Shown here: positions 34,177 through 42,732 of the stretch, piece after piece
How the letters are laid out: every line of letters begins with the position of its first letter
Numbering within the stretch: position 1 is the stretch's first letter
Assembly (NCBI GenBank): GCA_019637395.1
Contig: JAHBVR010000011.1
Coordinates: 62,001-126,000, forward strand
Direction of reading: 5' to 3'
DNA: 64,000 bases
From: Vulcanimicrobiota bacterium
GTDB taxonomy: Bacteria; Vulcanimicrobiota; Xenobia; Xenobiales; JADMJV01
Made by a program: the position numbers and the translations under genes
The notes under the pieces: generated by a model
What the model saw: the letters and a program-made list of their open reading frames with translations, nothing else
Told to the model about the DNA's origin: nothing
Database searches by the model: none

Positions 34177-34467
34177 ATGGACAGCACCACCACCCGCTCC
34201 GTGCGCCGGCGCCTGGACTTGGAGCGAGCGATGCCGCGCCAAGTGCTCGAGGAATGCCTGGAAATCGCGCTGCAAGCCCCCACCGCTTCCAACCAGCAGA
34301 ACTGGCATTTTCTAATCCTTACGGAAGAGAAGCCCAAAAAGCAACTGGCCGCCCTCCACCGCAAAGCCTTCAAGACCTACGCCAGCCAGGCGGCGGCGAC
34401 CTCTTCCGCCTACCCTGACGTCGATCCGCTGGCCCGCGTCAGCAGTTGGAATCGCTGGGGCCATTGA
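34177..34467 (+). pseudogene. 5' fragment of a nitroreductase-family gene
   Basis: 96 codons. SVRRRLDLERAMP, LEIALQAPTASNQQNWHF and AALHRKAFKTY match the first ~85 residues of FMN-dependent nitroreductases (about 200 residues in full). After LARVSS, where SARYLAE normally follows, the homology stops and the frame ends (WNRWGH). The next recognisable coding, a FadN-like piece, begins within 30 bases in another frame. It looks like a deletion junction, not a small intact gene. Confidence 0.6.
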
Positions 34468-35429
34468 AACCCCGCCCCCTCTGGGAAAACGCCGCCTGCC
34501 GGCTGTCCGACCTGGGTCAAGGCATGGTGCTGGCCGAATTCCTCTCTCCCGAAATCCAGGAAACGCATTTCGAAGCCCTCTCCCGGGCTCTGCGGCAGGC
34601 CAGCCGGGGATTGCTGCTGACCTGCACCGGACCTGACTTTGCTCTGGGAGCCAGTCTGAACACCCTGGCGGGAAACATCGAGAGAGAGGAGTGGGCCGAG
34701 CTGGATCGGCGCGGGTGCCGGTATCAGCAAATCAACCTCAGCCTGCGCCGCTCTCCCGTCCCGGTGGTGGCGGCTTTACGCGGCTACGTGCTGGGGGCCG
34801 GTTGCGAGATCGCCCTGCATTGCCACAGCCTGGTGGCCGCGGCCGACACCCGCTTGGGCCTGGTGGAGACGCGCGCCGGACTGCTGCCGGCGGCGGGAGG
34901 CACCCAGGAAATGACCCGGCGGGCCGACACCCCGGCCCAACTGGTCCGGTTTTTCTCCCTGCTGGCCCGAGGCCGGCTGGCGGCCGACGCCCGCGAAGGG
35001 CTGGCCCTGGGCTATCTCGACTCCAGCCGAGACCGCCTGTGTGACGACCCCTCCCTGCTGTTGCCTCAGGCACTCGAGAGGCTGCACCAGCTAGGCCGCC
35101 ATCACCAGCCCTGCCAGGCCACCGAGGTGCAGGTGCTGTGCAGCTTCTCGGAGCTGTGCGCCGAGCTGGAGAAATGGGATCTGAGCGCCTACGACCGGCA
35201 ACTGGCCCGTACCGTCGCCGGGGTGATGTGCGCCGGCCAGGAACCCGGCAGCCGGGTCAGCCTGGAACGGCTGTTGGATCTGGAGCGTGAGGCGTTACTC
35301 CGGCTGGCGGGCCAGGCCCGCACCCGGGCGCGGATTCGGCACCTGCGCCAGGCCGGGCTGGTGGCCGAGCGCAGAGACCAATCCGCTCCCAGGGAATCCA
35401 AAAAACATAGCAGGCAGCCATTTTCCTGA
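34464..35429 (+). CDS. Crotonase-domain protein, C-terminal piece of a FadN-like multifunctional enzyme
   Basis: About 320 residues. KPRPLWENAACRLSDLG, VPVVAALRGYVLGAGCEIALH, GLVETRAGLLPAAGG and LLDLEREALLRLAG match the enoyl-CoA hydratase part and C-terminal helical region of FadN-type 3-hydroxyacyl-CoA dehydrogenase/hydratases (about 800 residues). The dehydrogenase N-terminal half is absent, while both crotonase Glu residues (GCE, GLVE) remain. The family end (RIRHLRQAG) is followed by unrelated codons reading through the convergent membrane gene. Possibly still an active hydratase; the start (TTG) is uncertain. More likely a truncated remnant. Confidence 0.65.
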   Translation: MKPRPLWENAACRLSDLGQGMVLAEFLSPEIQETHFEALSRALRQASRGLLLTCTGPDFALGASLNTLAGNIEREEWAELDRRGCRYQQINLSLRRSPVPVVAALRGYVLGAGCEIALHCHSLVAAADTRLGLVETRAGLLPAAGGTQEMTRRADTPAQLVRFFSLLARGRLAADAREGLALGYLDSSRDRLCDDPSLLLPQALERLHQLGRHHQPCQATEVQVLCSFSELCAELEKWDLSAYDRQLARTVAGVMCAGQEPGSRVSLERLLDLEREALLRLAGQARTRARIRHLRQAGLVAERRDQSAPRESKKHSRQPFS

Positions 35430-36090
35430 AGTCGTTGAGAAACATGAGCTGGCTGGCGCCCACTTGCAGGCAGGCCAATCCCAGCACGATCACAGCCCGC
35501 GGCCAGCCGGCGTAGAAGAAAGCCAGGGGCGCGCAGAGTTCCAGCAGCCAGGCCAGGGCGGCCAGGGTGCCGGCCAACCAGGTATGCTGTAGCAGCAGCA
35601 GGTGCGCCCCGTTGAGCTGGCCCCCATAGCCAGCCCGCGTCAACAGCAAAATATGCTGGAAGTTCTCGCCGCTGGCGAAAGCCAGGCCGGAGTGGCGCAA
35701 CTTGGCCAGGCCGGCGTTAAAGAAAACCAGGCACCAGAGCAGCCGGCACAGGGGCAGAGGCGATTTGTCCTCCCGAGCCGTCCCGGCCCAGGCCCCCAGA
35801 CATAACCAGATCAGATGATAGCCGTGATGAGTATTGCCGAAAAACCAATCCAGACTGAGCAAATAAGTGCCCAGCACGAAAGCCAGAACGCTGCTCAGGC
35901 GCTGGGCCAGCCCCAGGCAGGAAGTCGCCAGCGTCAGCAGCCAGAAACGCCGCAGCCAGGGCAGCCAGGACCCCGGAGCCGGAAAAGGACCGCCATATAA
36001 GGCGGCCGCCACCCCGGCGTAGTCGTCCCAGCGGGTCCTCAGGAAAAGAACCAGCAGACTCCCATAAAAGGCGATGCGGTAAGCTCTCAC
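35257..36090 (-). CDS. HTTM-family membrane protein (C-terminally altered)
   Basis: 277 residues, six to seven membrane helices. FFNAGLAKLRHSGLAFASGE and LMFLNDFRKMAACYVFWIP are the HTTM (vitamin K gamma-carboxylase-like transmembrane) hallmarks. After WIPWERIGL the remaining 38 residues are Pro/Gly/Ala-rich and unrelated, and they overlap the end of the crotonase fragment. Its start overlaps the preceding gene (ATGA). Often associated with an extra small membrane or lipoprotein partner, as here. Confidence 0.7.
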   Translation of the reverse strand: MRAYRIAFYGSLLVLFLRTRWDDYAGVAAALYGGPFPAPGSWLPWLRRFWLLTLATSCLGLAQRLSSVLAFVLGTYLLSLDWFFGNTHHGYHLIWLCLGAWAGTAREDKSPLPLCRLLWCLVFFNAGLAKLRHSGLAFASGENFQHILLLTRAGYGGQLNGAHLLLLQHTWLAGTLAALAWLLELCAPLAFFYAGWPRAVIVLGLACLQVGASQLMFLNDFRKMAACYVFWIPWERIGLCARPPARPGAGAESAPGCGPGPPAGVTPHAPDPTAVPG

Positions 36091-36491
36091 GGCGCCCCCA
36101 CCTCAAACTCGACCCGGCTGGAGAACACCTGAACGCGCAGTTGTTCTCCGTCGCGCTCGAGGCGCACTCTCTGTTTGCGCAGTTGCAGACGCTCGCCGGC
36201 GGCTAGAGGCCAGCGCCGCGCATAGTCGCGCATCCGCTCCTGCATTCGTTCCGGCTGGCGCGCCTGCGCCTGCAGGCGTTGAAAATTGAGCGGCCAGAGC
36301 AGAGTGGCAGAACGGACCTCATGCCTGCTCCCGTCGGCGCTGATGCGAAAAAGCCCGTATTGGGTGAAGGCTCCCAGGCGCAGGGGAGCGGAATACATTG
36401 GAAAGTTGGAGAATGGCCAGGAATCGATGTCCAAAATCGCGCATCCCAGCAACGGTAAAACCAGAAGCCCGATACACAAGCGCGCCCGCAT
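36087..36491 (-). CDS. Lipoprotein partner of the HTTM protein
   Basis: 134 residues. MRARLCIGLLVLPLLGC ends in a lipobox (LLGC), so Cys17 is probably lipidated. DSWPFSNFPMYSAPL is typical of small proteins encoded beside HTTM genes. The stop overlaps the HTTM start by 4 bases, supporting a shared function. Role unknown. Its start lies within the divergent hydrolase gene if that begins at 36427. Confidence 0.65.
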   Translation of the reverse strand: MRARLCIGLLVLPLLGCAILDIDSWPFSNFPMYSAPLRLGAFTQYGLFRISADGSRHEVRSATLLWPLNFQRLQAQARQPERMQERMRDYARRWPLAAGERLQLRKQRVRLERDGEQLRVQVFSSRVEFEVGAP

Positions 36492-38775
36492 CGGCCTATC
36501 TTATCCTTTCGTCCAGGCAACCCTGTGCCTGATCCTGCTGCTGGCCGCCGCGCTGGCCTGGCGGTTCTGGCCCCGCTCCCGCCTGCGAGCCGGCAGCGAA
36601 GAGCTGATAGAGAACCTGATCGAGCGGGCCATCACCGAGCACAAACTACCGGGAGCGGTCGTGCTCGTCGGTCATCGGGGCCGGATCGTCTACCGGCGAG
36701 CCTTCGGCCAGCGCGCGCTGGAGCCGGCCCGGGAGGCCATGACGGTCGACACCATCTTCGATCTCTCCAGCCTGACCAAGGTGCTGGCCACGGCCACCAG
36801 CATCATGCTGCTCTCGGAACGCGGCCAGCTCTTGCTGAGCGACCCGCTCGGCAAATTTGTTCCTCACCTTCAGGATCCCCTGGCCCGTTCCATCACCTTG
36901 GAACAGTTGCTGACCCACACTTCAGGCTATCCCGCCCAACTGGACCTGAGCAAACCCTGGCAGGGTAGAGAAGGCGCTTATGAAGAGCTGCAAAAGCAAA
37001 TTCTACTGGATCAACCCGGTAGCCGCTACCGCTACTCGGACATCAACTACATCGCTCTCGGCTTTGTAGTGGAAAAGGTGGCCGAGCAAGACCTGGCCAG
37101 CTTCACCCACGACCAGCTCTGGGTTCCTCTGGGAGTGGCCGAGACGACGCGCTTCTGTCCCCCTGAAAGCCTCACTCCCATCGCCCCCACGGAATGGCGC
37201 GACGGAAAGATGCTGCGCGGCGGCGTGCACGGCCTGCAGGCCGCCCGCATGGGGGGAATCGCCGGCAACGGCGGTCTTTTCTCGCGAGCGGACGACCTCG
37301 CCCGCTACTGCCAGATGATTCTCGACGGCGGCCGCTGGCATGGCCGCCAAATCCTGGGGTCCAACACTCTGGCCCGCATGGTCCGGCCGGTGGTCGTGTC
37401 CGAAACAGGCGCCAGCCGCGGCCTGGGGTGGGATCTCGACTCCCGCCTGGCCGTCAGCCGCGGCGACTTCTTTCCGCGCGGATCCTTCGGCCACACCGGT
37501 TACGCCGGCAGCTCCATCTGGATCGATCCGGGTAGCCAGACTTACGTCATCTTCCTCAGCAACATGGTGCACCCCCGAGGTCAAGGCGACGTGCGCGAGT
37601 TAAGGGCGCGCCTTTTTAGCCTGGTGGCGGCCAGCCTCGAGGATGCCGACCCCCAGGCCTGGTCGCGCGGCGAAGAAGAGTATGCCGCCCGGCTCCAGGT
37701 TGGCCTGCAGCTCTTCCGAAACCAGCGAGCCGCCCTGAATTCCCAGCCCGGGCTCGACTCGCCCCCGGTGCAAAACGGCCTGGAGGTGCTGGGCGAGCGC
37801 AACTTCGCCGAACTGCGCGGCAAGCGCAACGGCCTGCTCGGACCTCCTTCCACCCTGAAACGCCTGCGCGCAGCCGGCCTTGAAGTGGTGGCCTTGCAGT
37901 CTCCCCCCACCACGCCGCAACTGGAGCAGGTCCAACAGCTCGTCATCGACCTGGCCGCACCCGGTACTCGCTTCGATCCCCAACTGGTCGAGCTGCGCAA
38001 CTGGCTGCTGGTGGCCGCACCCATCCGCCTGCCCGTGCTGCTCCTGGACCACCCCTGCTGGTTGGGCGGAGAGCATCTGGAAGGGCCGGTGGCCAACGGC
38101 CGTCCCGGCCGCGCGCCCGACGCCGTGTGGATGCCGATGCTGCCCACCCAGCCGGCCATGACTCTGGGCGAGCTGGCCGGCTGGCTCAATCAGGAGAGCC
38201 AGTTGGGAGTGCGGCTGCAAGTTGTGCCGGCCCGGGGTTGGAAACGCTCCGCCCGCCTGGAGGAGATCGGGCAGGTCTTGGAATCGACCGTTTCCGGCCT
38301 GGACAATCTCACCACCTTGCTCCTCTATCCGGCCCTGGGGCCACTGGAAGAGACCAACCTGTCGGTCGGCCGGGGTACCGAGCGGCCCTACGGCTGGGTA
38401 GGTGCTCCCTGGATCGACTCGCTGCAACTGGCCGGGATGCTCAACCACCAGGGCGTGCCCGGCATGCGCTTCGCCGCTCACCAGCGGCGCCCGCGCTCGC
38501 ACGCCTTCGCCGGCCAGGTCTGCGGAGGAGTGGACCTGCTGCTGGTCGATCGCTCCCAGGTGCATAGCCAGCGGGTCGGCCTGGAAATCGGTTGCGCGCT
38601 ACGCCGCCTCTATCCCCAACAGTGGCGCTGGTCTGACTGGAGTTCATCCTTTCAGGAAAGCGCCACCATCCGAGCCTTGCAGCGCAGCCCCAGGCCTCCG
38701 GAAATCGAAGCCGCCTGGCAACCCGCCCTGGCCGAATTCCGCAAGCGGCGCCAGCCTTATCTGCTCTACAAATAG
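36427..38775 (+). CDS. Serine hydrolase (beta-lactamase-like) fused to degenerate DUF1343 domain
   Basis: About 782 residues. After a positively charged N-terminus and a membrane helix (LCLILLLAAALAWRF), a class C/PBP-like hydrolase covers about 55-410: SSLTK (Ser-xx-Lys), YRYSDINY (YxN-like) and GHTGYAG (KTG-like). A DUF1343 (NamZ exo-N-acetylmuramidase) domain follows: LGERNFAELRGKRNGLL, HPCWLGGEHLEGPV, GRGTERPYGWVGAPWID and VCGGVDLLLVDRSQ. The family's FGPEHG motif is not found and NVSEGRGT is NLSVGRGT, so this half may be non-catalytic. The start is doubtful: ATG 36427 has AGGA but overlaps the divergent gene by 65 bases. Confidence 0.82.
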   Translation: MSKIAHPSNGKTRSPIHKRARIGLSYPFVQATLCLILLLAAALAWRFWPRSRLRAGSEELIENLIERAITEHKLPGAVVLVGHRGRIVYRRAFGQRALEPAREAMTVDTIFDLSSLTKVLATATSIMLLSERGQLLLSDPLGKFVPHLQDPLARSITLEQLLTHTSGYPAQLDLSKPWQGREGAYEELQKQILLDQPGSRYRYSDINYIALGFVVEKVAEQDLASFTHDQLWVPLGVAETTRFCPPESLTPIAPTEWRDGKMLRGGVHGLQAARMGGIAGNGGLFSRADDLARYCQMILDGGRWHGRQILGSNTLARMVRPVVVSETGASRGLGWDLDSRLAVSRGDFFPRGSFGHTGYAGSSIWIDPGSQTYVIFLSNMVHPRGQGDVRELRARLFSLVAASLEDADPQAWSRGEEEYAARLQVGLQLFRNQRAALNSQPGLDSPPVQNGLEVLGERNFAELRGKRNGLLGPPSTLKRLRAAGLEVVALQSPPTTPQLEQVQQLVIDLAAPGTRFDPQLVELRNWLLVAAPIRLPVLLLDHPCWLGGEHLEGPVANGRPGRAPDAVWMPMLPTQPAMTLGELAGWLNQESQLGVRLQVVPARGWKRSARLEEIGQVLESTVSGLDNLTTLLLYPALGPLEETNLSVGRGTERPYGWVGAPWIDSLQLAGMLNHQGVPGMRFAAHQRRPRSHAFAGQVCGGVDLLLVDRSQVHSQRVGLEIGCALRRLYPQQWRWSDWSSSFQESATIRALQRSPRPPEIEAAWQPALAEFRKRRQPYLLYK

Positions 38776-38780
38776 AAAGT

Positions 38781-39863
38781 TCACGACCGGGGACGAACGC
38801 TGCGCCCACTTGGGGGGTTCAGCAAATCGTCTTTTTCCAGGCCACTGGCGTAGTCCGGCATCTTCCCCTGTTGGTAGTCCCGCAGCCACCTATCCAGACG
38901 CTGTAGACGCGGCCAGAACAAAGGACGCTGACCGCTCCACAGGTGGAAGCGCAACAGCAGCGCCTGAGGGTCGCGCGGCAAGGACTGCAGGTTCAGTACA
39001 AAATCCTCCATCTTGTCGCTGGTCAAGCCGCGCGGCATCAAATAGAAATCCACGTTGGAAGCGTAGACGGCGCTGACCCGCAGGTTGCGCCGGCGGCACC
39101 AGCGCGCCACGCTGGGGAAAGCCCGCCGCCCGGCAAAATCTCCGACCAGCGGAATGATCCGGTTCTCAAGCTGCATCCGGCGCACTCGCGCATAAGCATC
39201 CGGGCGGGCCAGAAAGCACTCCGGATCGGACAGCACCTCACCCAAAGTAGGAAACTTTTCCTGCTCGGGCGCTCCGGGCCGGTAACGAAAGGCCAGTTGG
39301 AGGCCTTCCTTTAGAAAGACTCTCTGCATCTGGGCCAGGAACAGTTCGTCCTGGCTGCCGATCGACAACAGCCGGCGGCCCCGGCTCTTTACCTTGTCCA
39401 GCCAGCTCTCGTCGAGCGGCTGCCGGTCCACTTCCTGGAGCCAATCCGGAAAACGAGAGCCCTGGGGAGGGCGCCGGCCGCACAATCCGGCCAGCCACTG
39501 CTGAGGCGTGGGGCACTCCTCGAAGAGAACCTTGTAGTAAAGATGCTGCAACAGGTTGCCGCGCCGGATGTCCACGATGAAGGCATAGTCCGGTTGCAGG
39601 CGGGCCAGATAGGTGAAGTTCTGCTCAGGGCCCACTCCCAGGTAGACCCCGCCACTCACGTCCAGGGCGCGCACCAGGGAGCCGTAATCGCTCTCGTTGG
39701 AAATCCAGTTGTCAGACAAAAAGGGCTGAGGAGCTTCCGAAGCGTCGCTGACCAGGGCGCGCCACTGCTCCTCGCTGAGCGGCTGGCGGCGCGGCCAGAG
39801 CCACCAGAGACTGACTCCCAAAATCAGGACGGCGGTCAGAGCGAGGCGGCGTTTCAAGATCAA
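38781..39863 (-). CDS. Conserved secreted/anchored protein, unknown (NFTYL-type)
   Basis: 360 residues. MILKRRLALTAVLILGVSLWWLW is a signal anchor. QPFLSDNWISNESDYGSLVRAL, GGVYLGVGPEQNFTYLARLQ and DYAFIVDIRRGNLLQHLYYK form a strongly patterned core that I recall as a conserved but uncharacterised bacterial family with a Rossmann-like look. The C-terminal part has PLVGDFAGRRAFPSVARWCR and YASNVDFYLMPRG. Function unknown. Convergent with the hydrolase gene. Confidence 0.7.
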   Translation of the reverse strand: MILKRRLALTAVLILGVSLWWLWPRRQPLSEEQWRALVSDASEAPQPFLSDNWISNESDYGSLVRALDVSGGVYLGVGPEQNFTYLARLQPDYAFIVDIRRGNLLQHLYYKVLFEECPTPQQWLAGLCGRRPPQGSRFPDWLQEVDRQPLDESWLDKVKSRGRRLLSIGSQDELFLAQMQRVFLKEGLQLAFRYRPGAPEQEKFPTLGEVLSDPECFLARPDAYARVRRMQLENRIIPLVGDFAGRRAFPSVARWCRRRNLRVSAVYASNVDFYLMPRGLTSDKMEDFVLNLQSLPRDPQALLLRFHLWSGQRPLFWPRLQRLDRWLRDYQQGKMPDYASGLEKDDLLNPPSGRSVRPRS

Positions 39864-39900
39864 ACAAGATTCCCCGCCGCTCTCCGAGAATCATCCTACA

Positions 39901-40347
39901 GTGACGTTACTCTATCGCTTGGGATGGTTTGTCCTGGCCCTGTCCTTTTTCGGCCTGGGATTGTGGCTGCGGGGAGTCGGCCCTGTGCGCCGGATCTACC
40001 TGGGGGGACGCCTGCTGCCCTACCGGAACCTGCAGAGCGATTCTCACGCTCAGGTCTATTTCCCGCGCCTGGGCCTCTTCTTCGACTTCCAGGGCCGTCT
40101 CTGGCGGCGGGATCAGAATGGATTCGTCCAACCCGCCGTTGATCCGCAGGCCCGCTACCGTTCACGTATCGAGCGCGACGGTCTGGTTACCCTGGAGCTA
40201 AGCCTGACCAGTTGGGGCCATCCCGGCCCCTGCACGATACGCTTTTCTCAACCCGGAGCAGCCACCCGGGTGGCGCGTGAAGTAAAACTGAGCGGACCCT
40301 GGCGTACGCTTTCCGGGCGCTTTGGAGACCTGGGCGCTGGAGATTAA
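39901..40347 (+). CDS. Small membrane-anchored protein, unknown
   Basis: 148 residues; GTG start. LGWFVLALSFFGLGLWLRG is a single N-terminal helix; the rest is a compact beta-rich domain (LGLFFDFQGRLWRRD, LVTLELSLTSWG, CTIRFSQPG). It is divergent from the 38781-39863 gene with a 37-base gap. No family recognised. It overlaps the convergent 40344-40796 gene by 4 bases. Confidence 0.6.
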   Translation: MTLLYRLGWFVLALSFFGLGLWLRGVGPVRRIYLGGRLLPYRNLQSDSHAQVYFPRLGLFFDFQGRLWRRDQNGFVQPAVDPQARYRSRIERDGLVTLELSLTSWGHPGPCTIRFSQPGAATRVAREVKLSGPWRTLSGRFGDLGAGD

Positions 40348-40796
40348 CCGCCGTATTCGACGATGTCGGCGCCCTCAGCGCCCTCGGCTTCGTCGTTGGC
40401 CAGACCCTGCAGCGTCCAAGAAGTCCTGGTGGGCGGCTGCACCGGGAAGTTTGGCATACCTCCCAACTGTGGAGGGGCGGCGGCCATGGCCAGCTCAGGC
40501 GCCAGCAACGCCAGAACCCGGCTCAATCCAGAAACCTCGCGGTAAAGAGCTTTGCGTCCGGGAAAACCTGGCTCCAAAGCAGCGCGACCCCACTGGGCCA
40601 GGTCAGCCGCCGACTCCAGAGCGTGCGGATCAACCACCGATGATTCCGGACCCTCCGGCAGATCGCAAGCCACTTCCACTTCCATTTCTTGTTCAGGCGG
40701 AAGCGGCAGAGGAACGGCCGCCTGCCAGGGAACCGCGTAGCCGGCCCAGAGACCGAGAGAGCTGACGCATAAGACTTTGAATAGGAACTTCTTCAT
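40344..40796 (-). CDS. Secreted protein associated with the prepilin genes, unknown
   Basis: 150 residues with a signal peptide (KKFLFKVLCVSSLGLWAGYA). The remainder is acidic and Pro/Ala-rich (LPLPPEQEMEVEVAC, ANDEAEGAEGADIVEYGG), likely flexible. Start ATG 40796 has GAGG about 5 bases upstream. It follows the PilX-like gene by 7 bases, so it is likely the last gene of that operon. Confidence 0.55.
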   Translation of the reverse strand: MKKFLFKVLCVSSLGLWAGYAVPWQAAVPLPLPPEQEMEVEVACDLPEGPESSVVDPHALESAADLAQWGRAALEPGFPGRKALYREVSGLSRVLALLAPELAMAAAPPQLGGMPNFPVQPPTRTSWTLQGLANDEAEGAEGADIVEYGG

Positions 40797-40803
40797 GCTC
40801 ACC

Positions 40804-42123
40804 TCAAGTATCGAACATTACGCGATGGTAGTATAATTGAGAGTTCTCCAGCACGACCTCGTAGCCCTTGACCCCGCCCCACATCACGGAGTCCGTAAGC
40901 TTGACTCGCATGGCTTTGCCCGAGGCGTGCAAGGCCACCTTGCTGTTTTGCTCGACGATGAACTTGCAGTCCTTGAAGTTGGGGGCGCCGCTGCCCACGA
41001 AGAAGACGCGCATGGTGCGTGGACCCTTCTGAGCCTGATCCGCCAGGGTGGCGGGCGCGAGAGGAGCCTCGGGAGAAACTGTCTTGAGAGTGTGATCCCA
41101 GTTGACGCTACTGTGGGTGGCCGTGAACGTCTTCCCCAGATAAATATCGCAGGGATGGGCTCCGCTGACCGCAGGCACGGTCACGTTGGCGTTGGTCAAG
41201 GTAATATTGTTAGCGAAATAGTACTCCCCTGGAGCCAGGTTCAGGTTTCCGCCCGTCACGGAAAGAGATTTATACGCGCCCGGCGCCAAACTGGCCGTGC
41301 CGGCGCCATACACTTTGTCCTCCATGGACCCGAGCGTGGGGTTGGCGGGGGGGTGGTAGCGGGGAACCCGGGTCGGACTGGTGGCCGGGGCCTGCGTCCG
41401 GCCGGAAGGAATGGGGGTGGCGACGGTGCTGGTGACGTTCAACACGCTTCCGGGACCGGAAGGACCCAAACCGGTGGGACCCCAATAAACGTTGGCGTTT
41501 ACCCAACTGGCGCCGCCGATATTGAGATGATTGGGCTGGATACTATTGGTGACCACTCGGCCCTGACCGGACCGGGTCAGAGTATAAGTGCCGGCTGGAT
41601 CTACCGGCGCTCGGATATACCAGGCGTCTACCACCGAGTCGGTGATGGTCACCTTCTCGGTTCCCACGATGGCGAAGTTGCAGGCCTGCCCACCGACGTA
41701 AGCCTTGGAGAACAGGGACGAAGTAAAGCGTCCGGGGTAATCGCGATAATCCGCTTTCACTTTGATGTAAACCATATAAGGAGGTACATAGCGGCCGTCA
41801 GGAGCCGGATTGCTGAAGGTGCCGGCGTAATTATTATAGATGGTCAACTGGTAAACCAGTTCTGGATCGGTCTCCCAAGCGCCCGACTCGGCCGGATCCA
41901 CGGAATAAAGCAGGTTCGTGGAAAGCTTGTCGAGCGCCCGCTGCATGATGGCGTAAGAACAATAGTTGGTACGCCGGTTTGACTGCGCCCGTGAAGCCTG
42001 GCGCATACTGGTGTTGAGTAACTCGCCGGCACCCGCCGTCATCAGCACGAACACCGAGGTGATCAGCAGAACCAGGGCCACCAGAGCCATCCCCGTTTTA
42101 TCTTGCGGTTTGCGAAAGTTCAT
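40804..42123 (-). CDS. PilX-like prepilin-associated protein with beta-helical C-domain
   Basis: 439 residues. TGMALVALVLLITSVFVLMT is the hydrophobic N-helix of the PilX/T2SS-type large minor-pilin group; no clear cleavage Gly-Phe is seen. The remainder is beta-rich with alternating T/V/N (IYNNYAGTFSNP, NLNIGG, ANNITLTNANVTVPAV), suggesting a beta-helical or pectin-lyase-like tail. Probably a tip or surface protein of a type IV pilus-like machine, encoded with the two genes upstream. Confidence 0.72.
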   Translation of the reverse strand: MNFRKPQDKTGMALVALVLLITSVFVLMTAGAGELLNTSMRQASRAQSNRRTNYCSYAIMQRALDKLSTNLLYSVDPAESGAWETDPELVYQLTIYNNYAGTFSNPAPDGRYVPPYMVYIKVKADYRDYPGRFTSSLFSKAYVGGQACNFAIVGTEKVTITDSVVDAWYIRAPVDPAGTYTLTRSGQGRVVTNSIQPNHLNIGGASWVNANVYWGPTGLGPSGPGSVLNVTSTVATPIPSGRTQAPATSPTRVPRYHPPANPTLGSMEDKVYGAGTASLAPGAYKSLSVTGGNLNLAPGEYYFANNITLTNANVTVPAVSGAHPCDIYLGKTFTATHSSVNWDHTLKTVSPEAPLAPATLADQAQKGPRTMRVFFVGSGAPNFKDCKFIVEQNSKVALHASGKAMRVKLTDSVMWGGVKGYEVVLENSQLYYHRVMFDT

Positions 42124-42129
42124 AGCAGC

Positions 42130-42732
42130 TCAGTTCCTTATGAAGATCTGGGTCTTGACCTGGAAGCCGTATTTTCTCCCATAGTTAGAGGGCAACTCCA
42201 TTTTCAAATCCAGCGCCATGATCGAGGCATCGTTCGTCAACTCGAACAACGCCACGTTCCGAGCCACAATCTTACTGGGCGTCGAGGAGGTGTTACCCAA
42301 ATAAGTATCCAGCAGGTCCACAGGAGGGGGAAAGGCCTTGGGGATCGGAAGGAGCGTTACGTTGCGAGCAATACATTGCACGTTACTCTCCACTTTGACA
42401 AAATAACAAACCAACTTGGGCCAGTACATTCGCCCGGCCGGATCATAGGACACCTCCCCGCTCACCGGGTCGCGAGGATTGGCAAAGACCACCCCCCGGT
42501 TGACCGAACCATTGGTGGAATTTCCAATGTTGAAGGATGCATCGTTGGTCTCGGAAAACTCGTCGCTCAGTCTGCGCATGGCCAGGATAGCATCTTTCTG
42601 CAGAGTCGTCTTGGCCTCGGTCACCAGCAGATAACGTACGCCCGCCTTGACCAAAGCCAGAATTCCCAACGCGCAAATGCTGGCCACCGAACAGGCGATC
42701 ATCATCTCCAAAAGGGTGTGACCTTTCTTCAT
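42130..42732 (-). CDS. Type IV prepilin-like protein (PilW/GspJ group)
   Basis: 200 residues. MKKGHTLLEMMIACSVASIC fits the type IV prepilin leader: short charged piece, Gly, then TLLE with the Glu at +5, and a hydrophobic helix. The body contains ordinary beta strands. The leader would be removed by a prepilin peptidase (not in the window). The start overlaps the upstream gene by 4 bases (ATGA). Confidence 0.82.
   Translation of the reverse strand: MKKGHTLLEMMIACSVASICALGILALVKAGVRYLLVTEAKTTLQKDAILAMRRLSDEFSETNDASFNIGNSTNGSVNRGVVFANPRDPVSGEVSYDPAGRMYWPKLVCYFVKVESNVQCIARNVTLLPIPKAFPPPVDLLDTYLGNTSSTPSKIVARNVALFELTNDASIMALDLKMELPSNYGRKYGFQVKTQIFIRN

Noticed and set aside
34446-34463. Start of the crotonase gene at 34446
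   Set aside because: The six extra codons overlap the end of the nitroreductase fragment in another frame and precede the first family-like residues (KPRPLWENA).
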